Source of the DNA: an uncultured Alphaproteobacteria bacterium
GTDB taxonomy: Bacteria > Pseudomonadota > Alphaproteobacteria > RF32 > CAG-239
NCBI GenBank assembly: GCA_944391685.1
Contig: CALXUM010000002.1
Coordinates: 1 to 64,000 of the forward strand
Length of the DNA stretch: 64,000 bases
Direction: 5' to 3'
The notes beneath the pieces are model-generated. The model was given only the letters and a program-made list of their open reading frames with translations, had not been told where the DNA came from and did not search any database. Position 1 is the stretch's first letter. Each line of letters begins with the position of its first letter. Of this stretch, positions 1 through 7,611 are shown in pieces. The position numbers and the translations under genes are program-made.

Positions 1-196
1 CAAATGTCTGGACTTCTATGAGCCGGACTTTGCAAACTCTACATAGCGGTGACCGCAGCGAGTTGGTGATTGCTTTTTTTCAAAGCAGAACCTACGAGCC
101 AGAATAGTCTCATGCCGATTTGTTCCCAAAACAAATCGGGATCCGCCTACAAAAAAAGCCCCTTATCGGGGCATATTGATTATGGGGCGGATTATG
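1..196. repeat. Direct repeat copy 1, ending in a tRNA-His 3' fragment
   Basis: This block is nearly identical to 254-447 over about 195 bases, with only scattered substitutions and a small indel near position 78. It carries a 9-bp inverted repeat (115-139), a terminator-like hairpin (151-172) and, at its right end, a short copy of the tRNA-His 3' end (about 183-196) without the rest of the tRNA. I see no protein-coding gene in it; the open frames that cross the two copies are not convincing. The window edge cuts the left side, so copy 1 may extend further. A duplication of the region downstream of tRNA-His, or the remnant of an element that integrated there, would both fit. Confidence 0.85.
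151..172 (-). terminator. Rho-independent terminator-like hairpin in repeat copy 1
   Basis: Read on the minus strand there is a perfect 5-bp GC stem (GCCCC/GGGGC) with a 5-base loop followed by seven T. It is downstream of the tRNA-His fragment in copy 1. Confidence 0.6.
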
Positions 197-253
197 CTTG
201 AGGCAGAAAAAACTACCTGTTTTTTCAACGAAAGTTACGCGTTTGTTAGTTTG

Positions 254-447
254 CAAATGTCTGGACTTCTATGAGCCGGACTTTGCAAACTCTACATAGC
301 GGTGACCGCAGCGAGTTGGTGATTGCTTTTACTAAGCAGAACCTACGAGCCAGAATAGTCTCATGCCGATTTGTTCCCAAAACAAATCGGAAGCCGTCCA
401 CAAAAAAAGTCCCTTATCGGGGCATACTGATTATGGGGCGGATTATG
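254..447. repeat. Direct repeat copy 2, joined to the intact tRNA-His gene
   Basis: Second copy of the block at 1-196. Here the right end runs into the complete tRNA-His gene, so this is probably the original arrangement and copy 1 the derived one. The two copies are separated by 57 bases (197-253) that contain an A/T-rich inverted repeat (206-226) and nothing else recognisable. An identical 9-bp inverted repeat lies at 366-390. Confidence 0.85.
402..423 (-). terminator. Probable terminator of tRNA-His
   Basis: Same hairpin as at 151-172 but with one mismatch in the stem, followed on the minus strand by seven T. It lies 10 bases downstream of the tRNA-His CCA end. Confidence 0.6.
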
Positions 448-511
448 AGACTCGAACTCACGACATCTGGTACCACAAACCAGCGCTCTAACCAACTGAG
501 CTAAATCCGCC
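434..511 (-). tRNA. tRNA-His (GTG)
   Basis: The minus strand folds as a full cloverleaf. The anticodon loop is TTGTGGT, giving anticodon GTG. The acceptor stem has the extra eighth pair typical of tRNA-His, an encoded G at position -1 opposite the discriminator C73, and the 3' CCA is encoded. The 3' end is duplicated in the upstream repeat (about 183-196). Confidence 0.95.
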
Positions 512-681
512 ATCGGATGAAACAAACAACTTCTACAAATATTCCCGTTCAAAGTCAAGCTAAAAATATCCACTGACTAAAAAAATTTATATTCCTTTTC
601 AAAAATTAATAATTTATTTTCCTTTTGGTCATAGAATTAAGCAAATTGGCTCAAAAACAGAAACATAAAGAAGAATATAAA

Positions 682-1887
682 ATGAATAGAATATCAACTA
701 TTTATCATAAAAACATCATAAAATTTATCTTGCTTATATGCTTTTTATCAATATCAATTCCGGCACAAGCAGCAAAGAGAACGACATCTTCCATAATGAT
801 AGATGCCGAAACCGGAAATGTGCTTTCTTCTTATAATGCCGATGAGCTTAGATATCCGGCATCTTTAACAAAATTAATGACTCTCTACATAACCTTTAAT
901 GCCCTAGATAAGGGATTGATTAAAATGGATGATAAGCTACCGGTATCCAGAACAGCAGCCAATCGCTCACCATCAAAACTTGGTGTTCGCCCTGGAGAAA
1001 AAATTACCGTCCGCACGGCAATACTTGCTCTAATCGTAAAGTCAGCTAATGATTGTGCTACCGTATTAGCTGAAGGGCTCGGATACAGTGAAGACAAATT
1101 TGCCATTACGATGACAGAAGTAGCACATGAACTTGGCATGAAAAACACTACTTTTAAAAACGCGTCAGGCTTGCCCAACAAGGCTCAAAAAACCACCGCT
1201 CGTGATATGGCTCTTTTGGCTGCCGCCGTATATCATCATTTTCCAGAATATTACAAACTGTTTTCTACCAAAAAATTCACCTACAAAGGTCGCACCTACT
1301 ATACCCACAACCATATACTAAAAAACTTTAAGGGTGCTGACGGCATGAAAACAGGCTTTACCAATGCCGCCGGATATAACATTGTTACTTCGGCTGAGCG
1401 AGATGGAAACAGAGTAATTGCAGTAACAATGGGACATAATACGATTCGCCAACGCGACACCAAAGTAAGTTCAATGATGACACAAGGTCTTCGCAAACTT
1501 GCTCTAGCCGATGACATAAAGACACCTAATCTTTATGCTCAAACTCAAGAAGTAAAAACAGAAGCAAAAGAAGAAACAAAAGTTGCCGAAGTCAGCTATT
1601 CTGAAAATGTTTGGGGAATACAAGTTGGAGCCTTTTCGAACTATGCTAAGGCACGTAACTATGCTTTAAGTATCCGTAAACAAATAAAACATCCATCAGT
1701 TCAAAAGGCAAAAATAGATATTGAACCGACTCAAAAAGGTGCCGCAATAGTTTATCGCTCAAAACTCATCGGTTTTGCAAAAAATGAGGCGGATAAAACA
1801 TGTAATCGTTTGAAAAAATCGAATAAGTCCTGTATAGTTGTAGCCGCAAACCCACATCCGCAATTGGCTATGGCTGAAGGAAAATAA
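682..1887 (+). CDS. D-alanyl-D-alanine carboxypeptidase with C-terminal SPOR domain
   Basis: Periplasmic penicillin-binding protein of the DacA/S11 family, which trims the terminal D-Ala from peptidoglycan pentapeptides. The three active-site motifs are present: SLTK (Ser61, Lys64), SAN (Ser121) and KTG (Lys223). A signal peptide ends near Ala30. After a Lys/Glu-rich linker (about 285-305) a SPOR domain (about 309-388) should bind denuded septal glycan and direct the enzyme to the division site. The frame is open back to a TTG at 625, but the ATG at 682 is preferred: it is preceded by AAAGAAG and starts the signal peptide directly. The stop overlaps the ATG of mipZ by one base, so the two are probably co-transcribed. 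Confidence 0.9.
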   Translation: MNRISTIYHKNIIKFILLICFLSISIPAQAAKRTTSSIMIDAETGNVLSSYNADELRYPASLTKLMTLYITFNALDKGLIKMDDKLPVSRTAANRSPSKLGVRPGEKITVRTAILALIVKSANDCATVLAEGLGYSEDKFAITMTEVAHELGMKNTTFKNASGLPNKAQKTTARDMALLAAAVYHHFPEYYKLFSTKKFTYKGRTYYTHNHILKNFKGADGMKTGFTNAAGYNIVTSAERDGNRVIAVTMGHNTIRQRDTKVSSMMTQGLRKLALADDIKTPNLYAQTQEVKTEAKEETKVAEVSYSENVWGIQVGAFSNYAKARNYALSIRKQIKHPSVQKAKIDIEPTQKGAAIVYRSKLIGFAKNEADKTCNRLKKSNKSCIVVAANPHPQLAMAEGK

Positions 1888-2684
1888 TGACTACAAATAC
1901 TAGAGCACACATTATTGTTATCGGTAATGAAAAAGGCGGTACCGGCAAATCAACAATTGCCATGCATTTAGCAGTTAAACTCATTCAAGAAGGATTTAAA
2001 GTTGCCGTTATTGATCTTGACGGCAGACAAGGGTCACTTTCAAAATATATATCCAATAGGGAAAATTTTTGCCACACACACAATATTAATTTAAAAATAC
2101 CGTCTCACTTTCGATTCTCCCTTTGTGAAGACCCTCAAAAAATTTCGCAACAACATGAAGAAATAGATTCTCTTATTGATAACTTATGCTTTGAGTATGA
2201 TGCCATAATAATTGACACTCCAGGTAATAAAAATTACCTTTTTAACATTGCCCATCGCCATGCAGATACTTTAATAACCCCAATAACAGACAGTCTTATA
2301 GACTTAAATGCAATTGCCGATATTGATTTTAGCAATAACAAAATAAAAGCTCCTGGACACTATGCCGAATTTGTCTGGGACATCAAAAAACTTCTTGCTT
2401 CACAAGGAAAGCCCTACCTAAACTGGATTGTTTGCGGCAATAAAATTTCTTCACTACGTTCAAAAAATAAAAATTTTGTTTTTGAGCAATTAGAAAAAAT
2501 ATCCAAACTCTACGGATTTAGATTCTGTGAAGGTTTAAAAGACCGCGTAATTTATCGTGAGCTTTTCCTAGAAGGATTAACCGTTCTTGACCTGCAACAA
2601 GACTTTCTCAAACGACGTATGAGTTTATCGCATTTGGCAGCTAAGATAGAAATTAAAAATTTAGCCGAGTTTATTTGTCCTTAA
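1887..2684 (+). CDS. mipZ: MipZ, ParA-like ATPase that positions the division plane
   Basis: 265-residue P-loop ATPase of the ParA/MinD class. A deviant Walker A motif KGGTGKS lies at residues 16-22, and the Walker A' region VIDLDGRQGS at about 41-50 has the MipZ form (VIDLD-RQ). In Caulobacter MipZ binds ParB at the poles and blocks FtsZ assembly there, so the division ring forms at mid-cell. It overlaps the upstream carboxypeptidase by one base; coupling a septal peptidoglycan enzyme with a division-site selector makes sense. No parB is adjacent, which argues against a chromosome or plasmid ParA. Confidence 0.85.
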   Translation: MTTNTRAHIIVIGNEKGGTGKSTIAMHLAVKLIQEGFKVAVIDLDGRQGSLSKYISNRENFCHTHNINLKIPSHFRFSLCEDPQKISQQHEEIDSLIDNLCFEYDAIIIDTPGNKNYLFNIAHRHADTLITPITDSLIDLNAIADIDFSNNKIKAPGHYAEFVWDIKKLLASQGKPYLNWIVCGNKISSLRSKNKNFVFEQLEKISKLYGFRFCEGLKDRVIYRELFLEGLTVLDLQQDFLKRRMSLSHLAAKIEIKNLAEFICP

Positions 2685-2776
2685 AACGGCTGATAAGTTT
2701 GTCTTTATACTTGTCTTTCACGCTGAAGATGTTAAAATCTCCGACATAAAAATTATTCAAGTTATAAGGAGATATT

Positions 2777-4396
2777 ATGATAAGAACAGTTGCTACCACC
2801 CCTTTTACTGATCAAAAAATGGGTACGGCCGGTTTACGCCGCAAATCTACGGTTGCCACTCAAGCCAACTATGTTGAAAATTTTATGCAAAGTATTTTTA
2901 ACACCATTGGAGACCTGAAAGGAAAAACCTTTGTTGTCGGTGGAGACGGTCGCTATTATAATGATATTGCCATTCAGGTAATTATTAAAATGGCTGCCGC
3001 CAACGGCGTTTCCAAATTGATTGTTGGTCAAAACGGTTTTATGTCAACTCCGGCAGGCTCCAACATAATTTTAAAAAACAAAGCCAACGGTGGATTTATA
3101 TTGTCTGCATCTCACAACCCCGGTGGTCCGAGCGGTGATTTTGGCATCAAATATTCTAATGAAAGCGGTGGACAAATTCCCAGTTCCGTAAGTGATCGTA
3201 TTTACCAAAATACCCTAAACATATCTGAATATAAAATCTGTGACGTATCAGATATTGACTTGTCCAAGATTGGGACACAAGACCTAGAAGGCATGGAAAT
3301 CGAAGTTATTGATCCGGTTAAAGATTATGTTGAAATGATGCAAAATATTTTTGATTTTGCTTCCATTAGAAAGCTTTTTCAACAAGGTTTTACCATGCGT
3401 TTTGATGCTATGAATGCCGTTACCGGTCCTTATGCACGCAAAATTTTTGAAGAAGTTTTAGGGGCTCCTAAAGGCTCAGTCGTAAATTATAATCCTTTGC
3501 CAGACTTTGGAGGTTTGCATCCTGACCCCAACATGGTATATGCCAAAGAACTTGTTGATTTCATGTTCTCTGATCATGCTGCTGATTTTGGTGCAGCCAA
3601 TGACGGTGATGGTGACCGTAATATGATTTTGGGTAAAAAGTTTTTTGTTACTCCTAGTGACAGTCTGGCTATTTTAACTGATAACTTCAACTTAATTCCG
3701 GCCTATAAAAACGGAATTTACGGAGTTGCCAAATCAGCAGCGACATCCACCGCCGTTTCCAGAGTTGCCAAAGCCCATAATATTGGCTACTATGAAGTTC
3801 CTACCGGTTGGAAATATTTTGTTAATCTGATGGATTCTAAACGCATTACTTTCTGCGGAGAAGAAAGCTTTGGCACCGGCTCATCACATATTCGTGAAAA
3901 AGACGGAATTTGGGCTGTATTGTTCTGGCTCAATATCATCGCTGCTACCGGAAAATCAGTTGAGCAAATCACTCGTGAACACTGGCAAAAATATGGACGT
4001 AGTTACTATGTAAGATTTGACTTCGAGGGAGTTGACACTGCTGTTGCCGATAAGCTAATGGCAGATTTGGAAAATAAACTTCCTTCTCTTGAAAATAAAA
4101 CTTTTGCAGGTTTTAAAATTGAGCATGCCGGAGCTTTTGTTTATAATGATCCAGTAGACCACAGTTCCACTAAAAACGGATTAATTATTTCTTTTGCTGA
4201 TGGCTCAAGAATTGTTTATCGTCTATCCGGAACTGGATCCAGTGGAGCTACTATTAGAGTCTATCTTGAACGTTATAGCAAAGACAATCTTTCTGCCGAT
4301 CCGCTCAAAATGCTTACGGAAATTTTCAAAATTGCTATGGATATTTCAGAAATACCGGAAAGGACGGGGAAACACCAAGCCGATGTTGTTACTTAA
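2777..4396 (+). CDS. pgm: Alpha-D-glucose phosphate-specific phosphoglucomutase
   Basis: 539-residue phosphohexomutase that interconverts glucose-1-phosphate and glucose-6-phosphate. The catalytic serine lies in the SASHNPGG motif (Ser112), the Mg-binding loop is DGDGDR (276-281) and the sugar-binding loop is CGEESFG (360-366). Length and motifs match the long PGM1/Agrobacterium Pgm type rather than ManB/AlgC. A clear ribosome-binding site (AAGGAG) sits 6 bases upstream of the ATG. Its product glucose-1-phosphate is the substrate of RmlA, encoded at 21 kb, so it probably feeds dTDP-rhamnose and polysaccharide synthesis. The 3' end overlaps the next gene by 14 bases. Confidence 0.95.
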   Translation: MIRTVATTPFTDQKMGTAGLRRKSTVATQANYVENFMQSIFNTIGDLKGKTFVVGGDGRYYNDIAIQVIIKMAAANGVSKLIVGQNGFMSTPAGSNIILKNKANGGFILSASHNPGGPSGDFGIKYSNESGGQIPSSVSDRIYQNTLNISEYKICDVSDIDLSKIGTQDLEGMEIEVIDPVKDYVEMMQNIFDFASIRKLFQQGFTMRFDAMNAVTGPYARKIFEEVLGAPKGSVVNYNPLPDFGGLHPDPNMVYAKELVDFMFSDHAADFGAANDGDGDRNMILGKKFFVTPSDSLAILTDNFNLIPAYKNGIYGVAKSAATSTAVSRVAKAHNIGYYEVPTGWKYFVNLMDSKRITFCGEESFGTGSSHIREKDGIWAVLFWLNIIAATGKSVEQITREHWQKYGRSYYVRFDFEGVDTAVADKLMADLENKLPSLENKTFAGFKIEHAGAFVYNDPVDHSSTKNGLIISFADGSRIVYRLSGTGSSGATIRVYLERYSKDNLSADPLKMLTEIFKIAMDISEIPERTGKHQADVVT

Positions 4397-5495
4397 AAAA
4401 GCATATGCCGCTCTGGCTCTGATTTTAATCACTATGGCTTCTGTTTCAGAAGCCAGAGCTGGTTTGTATGGTTTTAATAAAGCCAACCCCTATACTAAAG
4501 AAGAAGAAATCTTAAAAATGGATTATCTTCCTTTGGAAATTCGCAACTATCGCGCAGCCATGCGTGATAATTTATTAATGCTGATTGATTATGCAAAAGA
4601 ACAAAAACCAAACTTTAAAATAATTACCCATGAAGGACAAGAGCTTTTAACTAAAAGCTTATGGGAATATAATCTAGAAGGATATAATTTAGCTCGGCAA
4701 AAGCACGAAGGTATTGAAGATTCTTTCTTCTTATCACGTGAGAATTTTAATGATGCAGATCCGACAGAAGGAACATCTGCTTATCGTTACCTTAATCTGG
4801 TAGATGCCGTTGCCATAAATAATTTATACTGCGGTCAAGGAAAAGAAACAGCTGTAACTAAAAGACATAACTTAGGTCTGATCAGTATTGATCAATGTTC
4901 TGACGATGAAAGTTTTGACCGAGCAATCATATCATCTGTATTAGATAAAAAAATGATATATGGTTTTACCGACAAAGAAAAAGCTTTCAAAGAAATCTTA
5001 GGCTTGCCCGTAATTAACGATTCAGCTCAAAACGTAAATGAAGTAAAAGACGCTAAAAATATTTTGTTTGCTATTGATGACAGTCTTTATGAAAATAAAG
5101 ATGCCTTTGTAAACGACTTGTTAAAAACTAATTATGATATTATAGTCATTAACCCTTTGTTTCAGCACAAACAAAGGTTTAGTTCCGATGATATCCGCAG
5201 TCTTCAATTCAAAAAAAATGGCAGCCGTCGTCTGCTTATATCTTTAATGAATGTTTCTGAAGCTAACCCCAAAGACTATTTTTGGAAAAGCAGCTGGAAA
5301 GTTGGTTCTCCAACATGGCTTGTCCGTCCATCATTTGTTGAAAAAGATTCTGTAATTGCAGCTTATTGGGATAGCAACTGGCAAGAATTGATTGCTAAAC
5401 ACTTTAAAGATATTATTACCACTGGATTTGACGGAGTATTTTTTACCGGAATTGAAAATCACCAATATTTTGAACACTTAACCCCACTTGAGTAA
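4383..5495 (+). CDS. Secreted GH114 / TM1410-like putative glycosidase
   Basis: 370-residue protein with a signal peptide ending at about ARA (residue 26). The body looks like the TIM-barrel family that includes endo-alpha-1,4-polygalactosaminidase (GH114) and the MJ1477/TM1410 proteins: LPLEIRNYRAAMRDNLLMLI near the mature N-terminus and a conserved C-terminal FDGVFFTGIE strand with the usual D/E. The family match is from pattern recognition only. The open frame extends back to 4194 inside pgm, but the ATG at 4383 begins the signal peptide. It ends in a TAATG overlap with fliQ, which is odd for a glycosidase; it may act on exopolysaccharide or cell wall during flagellar assembly, but that is inference. 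Confidence 0.6.
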   Translation: MLLLKKAYAALALILITMASVSEARAGLYGFNKANPYTKEEEILKMDYLPLEIRNYRAAMRDNLLMLIDYAKEQKPNFKIITHEGQELLTKSLWEYNLEGYNLARQKHEGIEDSFFLSRENFNDADPTEGTSAYRYLNLVDAVAINNLYCGQGKETAVTKRHNLGLISIDQCSDDESFDRAIISSVLDKKMIYGFTDKEKAFKEILGLPVINDSAQNVNEVKDAKNILFAIDDSLYENKDAFVNDLLKTNYDIIVINPLFQHKQRFSSDDIRSLQFKKNGSRRLLISLMNVSEANPKDYFWKSSWKVGSPTWLVRPSFVEKDSVIAAYWDSNWQELIAKHFKDIITTGFDGVFFTGIENHQYFEHLTPLE

Positions 5496-5767
5496 TGCCC
5501 ATGAATGAAGTTGAAGTTTTAGAAATTTCTCGCGATGCCGTTTTTACCTTATTAAAAGTCGTAACTCCGATATTATCAGTTGCTCTTTTTGTCGGCTTGA
5601 TTATAGGTATTTTTCAGGCTCTTACCCAAATACAAGAAATGACGCTGGCCTTTGTTCCCAAAATCATTAGTGTATTTGTGGTAATAATTTTGCTTTTCCC
5701 TTTCATGTTAAATCAAATGCAAACTCTAACGGAAAGCTTATTTAATAAAATAGCTAATGGCGGATAA
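5495..5767 (+). CDS. fliQ: Flagellar export apparatus protein FliQ
   Basis: 90-residue inner-membrane protein with two hydrophobic segments (about 17-42 and 50-78) and the typical FliQ features: GIFQALTQIQEMTL between the helices and FVPK at the start of the second. It forms part of the export gate of the flagellar type III system with FliP and FliR. The start overlaps the previous stop (TAATG); a second ATG at 5501 would give a protein two residues shorter and cannot be excluded. fliR starts 2 bases after the stop. fliP and fliO are not in the window. Confidence 0.93.
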   Translation: MPMNEVEVLEISRDAVFTLLKVVTPILSVALFVGLIIGIFQALTQIQEMTLAFVPKIISVFVVIILLFPFMLNQMQTLTESLFNKIANGG

Positions 5768-5769
5768 CA

Positions 5770-6525
5770 ATGCTTGAGCTCATAAACATCAACATGTACC
5801 ACTTTTTAATGGTCTTTTTAAGAACAGGCTCGGCATTAATGTTAATGCCGGGTTTTATGGGTTCTTACATCAACACACAAGTAAGACTATCTGTTGCTTT
5901 GGCCATTGCTATTGTAATGATGCCGATAATAACACCTTTTTTACCGTCTCCCCCGCAAGACTTAGCCACTTTTATTCGCTACGTTTTATTTGAAATAACC
6001 ATTGGCATATTTTTAGGAGTGGTTATGCAAATTTTATATACATCTTTACGTTTAAGCGGCTCTTTAGCTGGGCAAGCAATCGGTTTCAGCAATGCTCAAA
6101 TGTTTGATCCATCGACCCAAACACAGTCAATTGTTGTAGAAACATTCTTAACTTTAGTTGCTTTGGTAGTAATTTTCATCACCGATCTTCATCATTTAAT
6201 GCTCGGTGCAATTGTTGATAGCTATCATTTATTTAACGTCGGAGACGCACTTCCTGTCGGAGATTTTGCAAAAAGCTTAAGCCAAAATTTAAATGATTCT
6301 TTTATTATGGGTTTTAAAATAGGCTCCCCATTCATTGCCTTCACAATTGTTTTTTATACAGGTATGGGCTTGGTATCACGCCTCATGCCTCAATTAAACA
6401 TTTTCTTTTTGTCCTTACCTTTACAACTATACCTTGGTATTGGACTTCTGTTTTTAACAGTCCCGATGATGATAATGTGGTTCACCCAGTATTATGAAAA
6501 CGGGATCATTAAATTTTTAAATTAG
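5770..6525 (+). CDS. fliR: Flagellar export apparatus protein FliR
   Basis: 251-residue membrane protein with about six hydrophobic segments and FliR signatures: FLRTGSALMLMPGF near the N-terminus, GQAIGFSNAQMFDP in the middle, and a C-terminal region with MPQLNIFFLSLPLQ. It completes the FliP/Q/R export gate, and FlhB wraps around that gate. It lies 2 bases after fliQ and 12 bases before flhB, so the three are one transcription unit. Confidence 0.95.
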   Translation: MLELININMYHFLMVFLRTGSALMLMPGFMGSYINTQVRLSVALAIAIVMMPIITPFLPSPPQDLATFIRYVLFEITIGIFLGVVMQILYTSLRLSGSLAGQAIGFSNAQMFDPSTQTQSIVVETFLTLVALVVIFITDLHHLMLGAIVDSYHLFNVGDALPVGDFAKSLSQNLNDSFIMGFKIGSPFIAFTIVFYTGMGLVSRLMPQLNIFFLSLPLQLYLGIGLLFLTVPMMIMWFTQYYENGIIKFLN

Positions 6526-6537
6526 CGGAGGCATTCA

Positions 6538-7611
6538 ATGGTAGCACCTGAAGAAGAAGATGAAGCCTCCAAAACTGAAGAGCCTTCCGAACGCAAAATA
6601 AGCAAATCCAAAGAAGAAGGTGATGTTGCCATCTCCCAAGATGCCAAAAGTTTCATCATGCTTTTGGGAATGCTTTTTGTAGTTTGGCTGCTAATTCCTC
6701 TAATGTTTAAATGGTACTACATTTTTGGAATAAATTTTATTGAAAATGCCGGACAAATGAATGTAAATGCAGGCTCATTTCGTGTAATGTTAATCCAAAG
6801 TGTTATGGCATTTTTTAAAATCATGTCTATTCCGTTTGTAATTTTTATGGTGTTAGGAATCTTTGCCAGCATTGCACAAACAGGATTTATATATGCCCCC
6901 AAAAAAATTGAACCTAAATGGGACAAATTAAATATTTTTGCAGCCATACCTAATTTCATTAACATGAAAAAAATTGTTGAAAGCCTAAAAGGAATTATCA
7001 AAATAAGCGTGATTTCTTTTATTGCTATTTGGGTTGTAAGCCCATACCTTGAGAAAGTTAATCTACTACCGACCATGGAAACCATTGCTATTTTAAAATT
7101 TATCCATAAAATGGTAGTATTGTTACTATTTACCGTGGTCATTGCAGTCTTGATCATCGCCGTAGCCGACTATATTTACCAAAAATACTCTCATTTGAAA
7201 AAATTACGCATGACCAAACAAGAGGTAAAAGAAGAATATAAACAAATGGAAGGTGATCCGTTGGTTAAATCAAGAATAAGACAAATTCGTATGGAAAGAG
7301 CACGTCATCGTATGATGGAAAATGTTCCCAAAGCAGACGTTGTCATTGTCAACCCCACGCACTATGCCGTTGCCCTTGAATATAAGATGCATGAAATGGA
7401 TGCTCCTAAAGTCACCGCCAAAGGTGTTGATAATGTAGCCTTGCGTATTAAAGCATTGGCTGAAGAAAATGATGTTCCGATTGTGGAAAATCCGCCCCTT
7501 GCCCGTGCACTATTTGCATCAACCGAATTAGATCAAACCATTCCTGAAGAACATTTTAAAGCCGTTGCCGAGGTAATTGGATATGTTATGCAGCTCAAAA
7601 ATCAACAATAG
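6538..7611 (+). CDS. flhB: Flagellar export switch protein FlhB
   Basis: 357-residue protein with four membrane segments followed by a cytoplasmic domain. The autocleavage motif NPTH is at 272-275. Self-cleavage there switches the export machine from rod/hook to filament substrates. The N-terminus is typical (EEPSERKISKSKEEGDVAIS), and a strong GGAGG ribosome-binding site precedes the ATG. It overlaps the start of cckA. The fliQ-fliR-flhB-cckA order is a known alphaproteobacterial arrangement, as in Caulobacter, and links motility to the cell-cycle kinase. Confidence 0.96.
   Translation: MVAPEEEDEASKTEEPSERKISKSKEEGDVAISQDAKSFIMLLGMLFVVWLLIPLMFKWYYIFGINFIENAGQMNVNAGSFRVMLIQSVMAFFKIMSIPFVIFMVLGIFASIAQTGFIYAPKKIEPKWDKLNIFAAIPNFINMKKIVESLKGIIKISVISFIAIWVVSPYLEKVNLLPTMETIAILKFIHKMVVLLLFTVVIAVLIIAVADYIYQKYSHLKKLRMTKQEVKEEYKQMEGDPLVKSRIRQIRMERARHRMMENVPKADVVIVNPTHYAVALEYKMHEMDAPKVTAKGVDNVALRIKALAEENDVPIVENPPLARALFASTELDQTIPEEHFKAVAEVIGYVMQLKNQQ

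Noticed and set aside
1..447. A CRISPR array or insertion-sequence end in the left repeat
   Set aside because: Only two long copies with no short regular repeats, no terminal inverted repeats and no transposase.
271..573. Open frames across the second repeat and tRNA-His on both strands
   Set aside because: They overlap the repeat and the tRNA, have no ribosome-binding site and look like random translation.
1887..2684. A plasmid or chromosome partition ParA
   Set aside because: No parB follows and the Walker A' region has the MipZ form.
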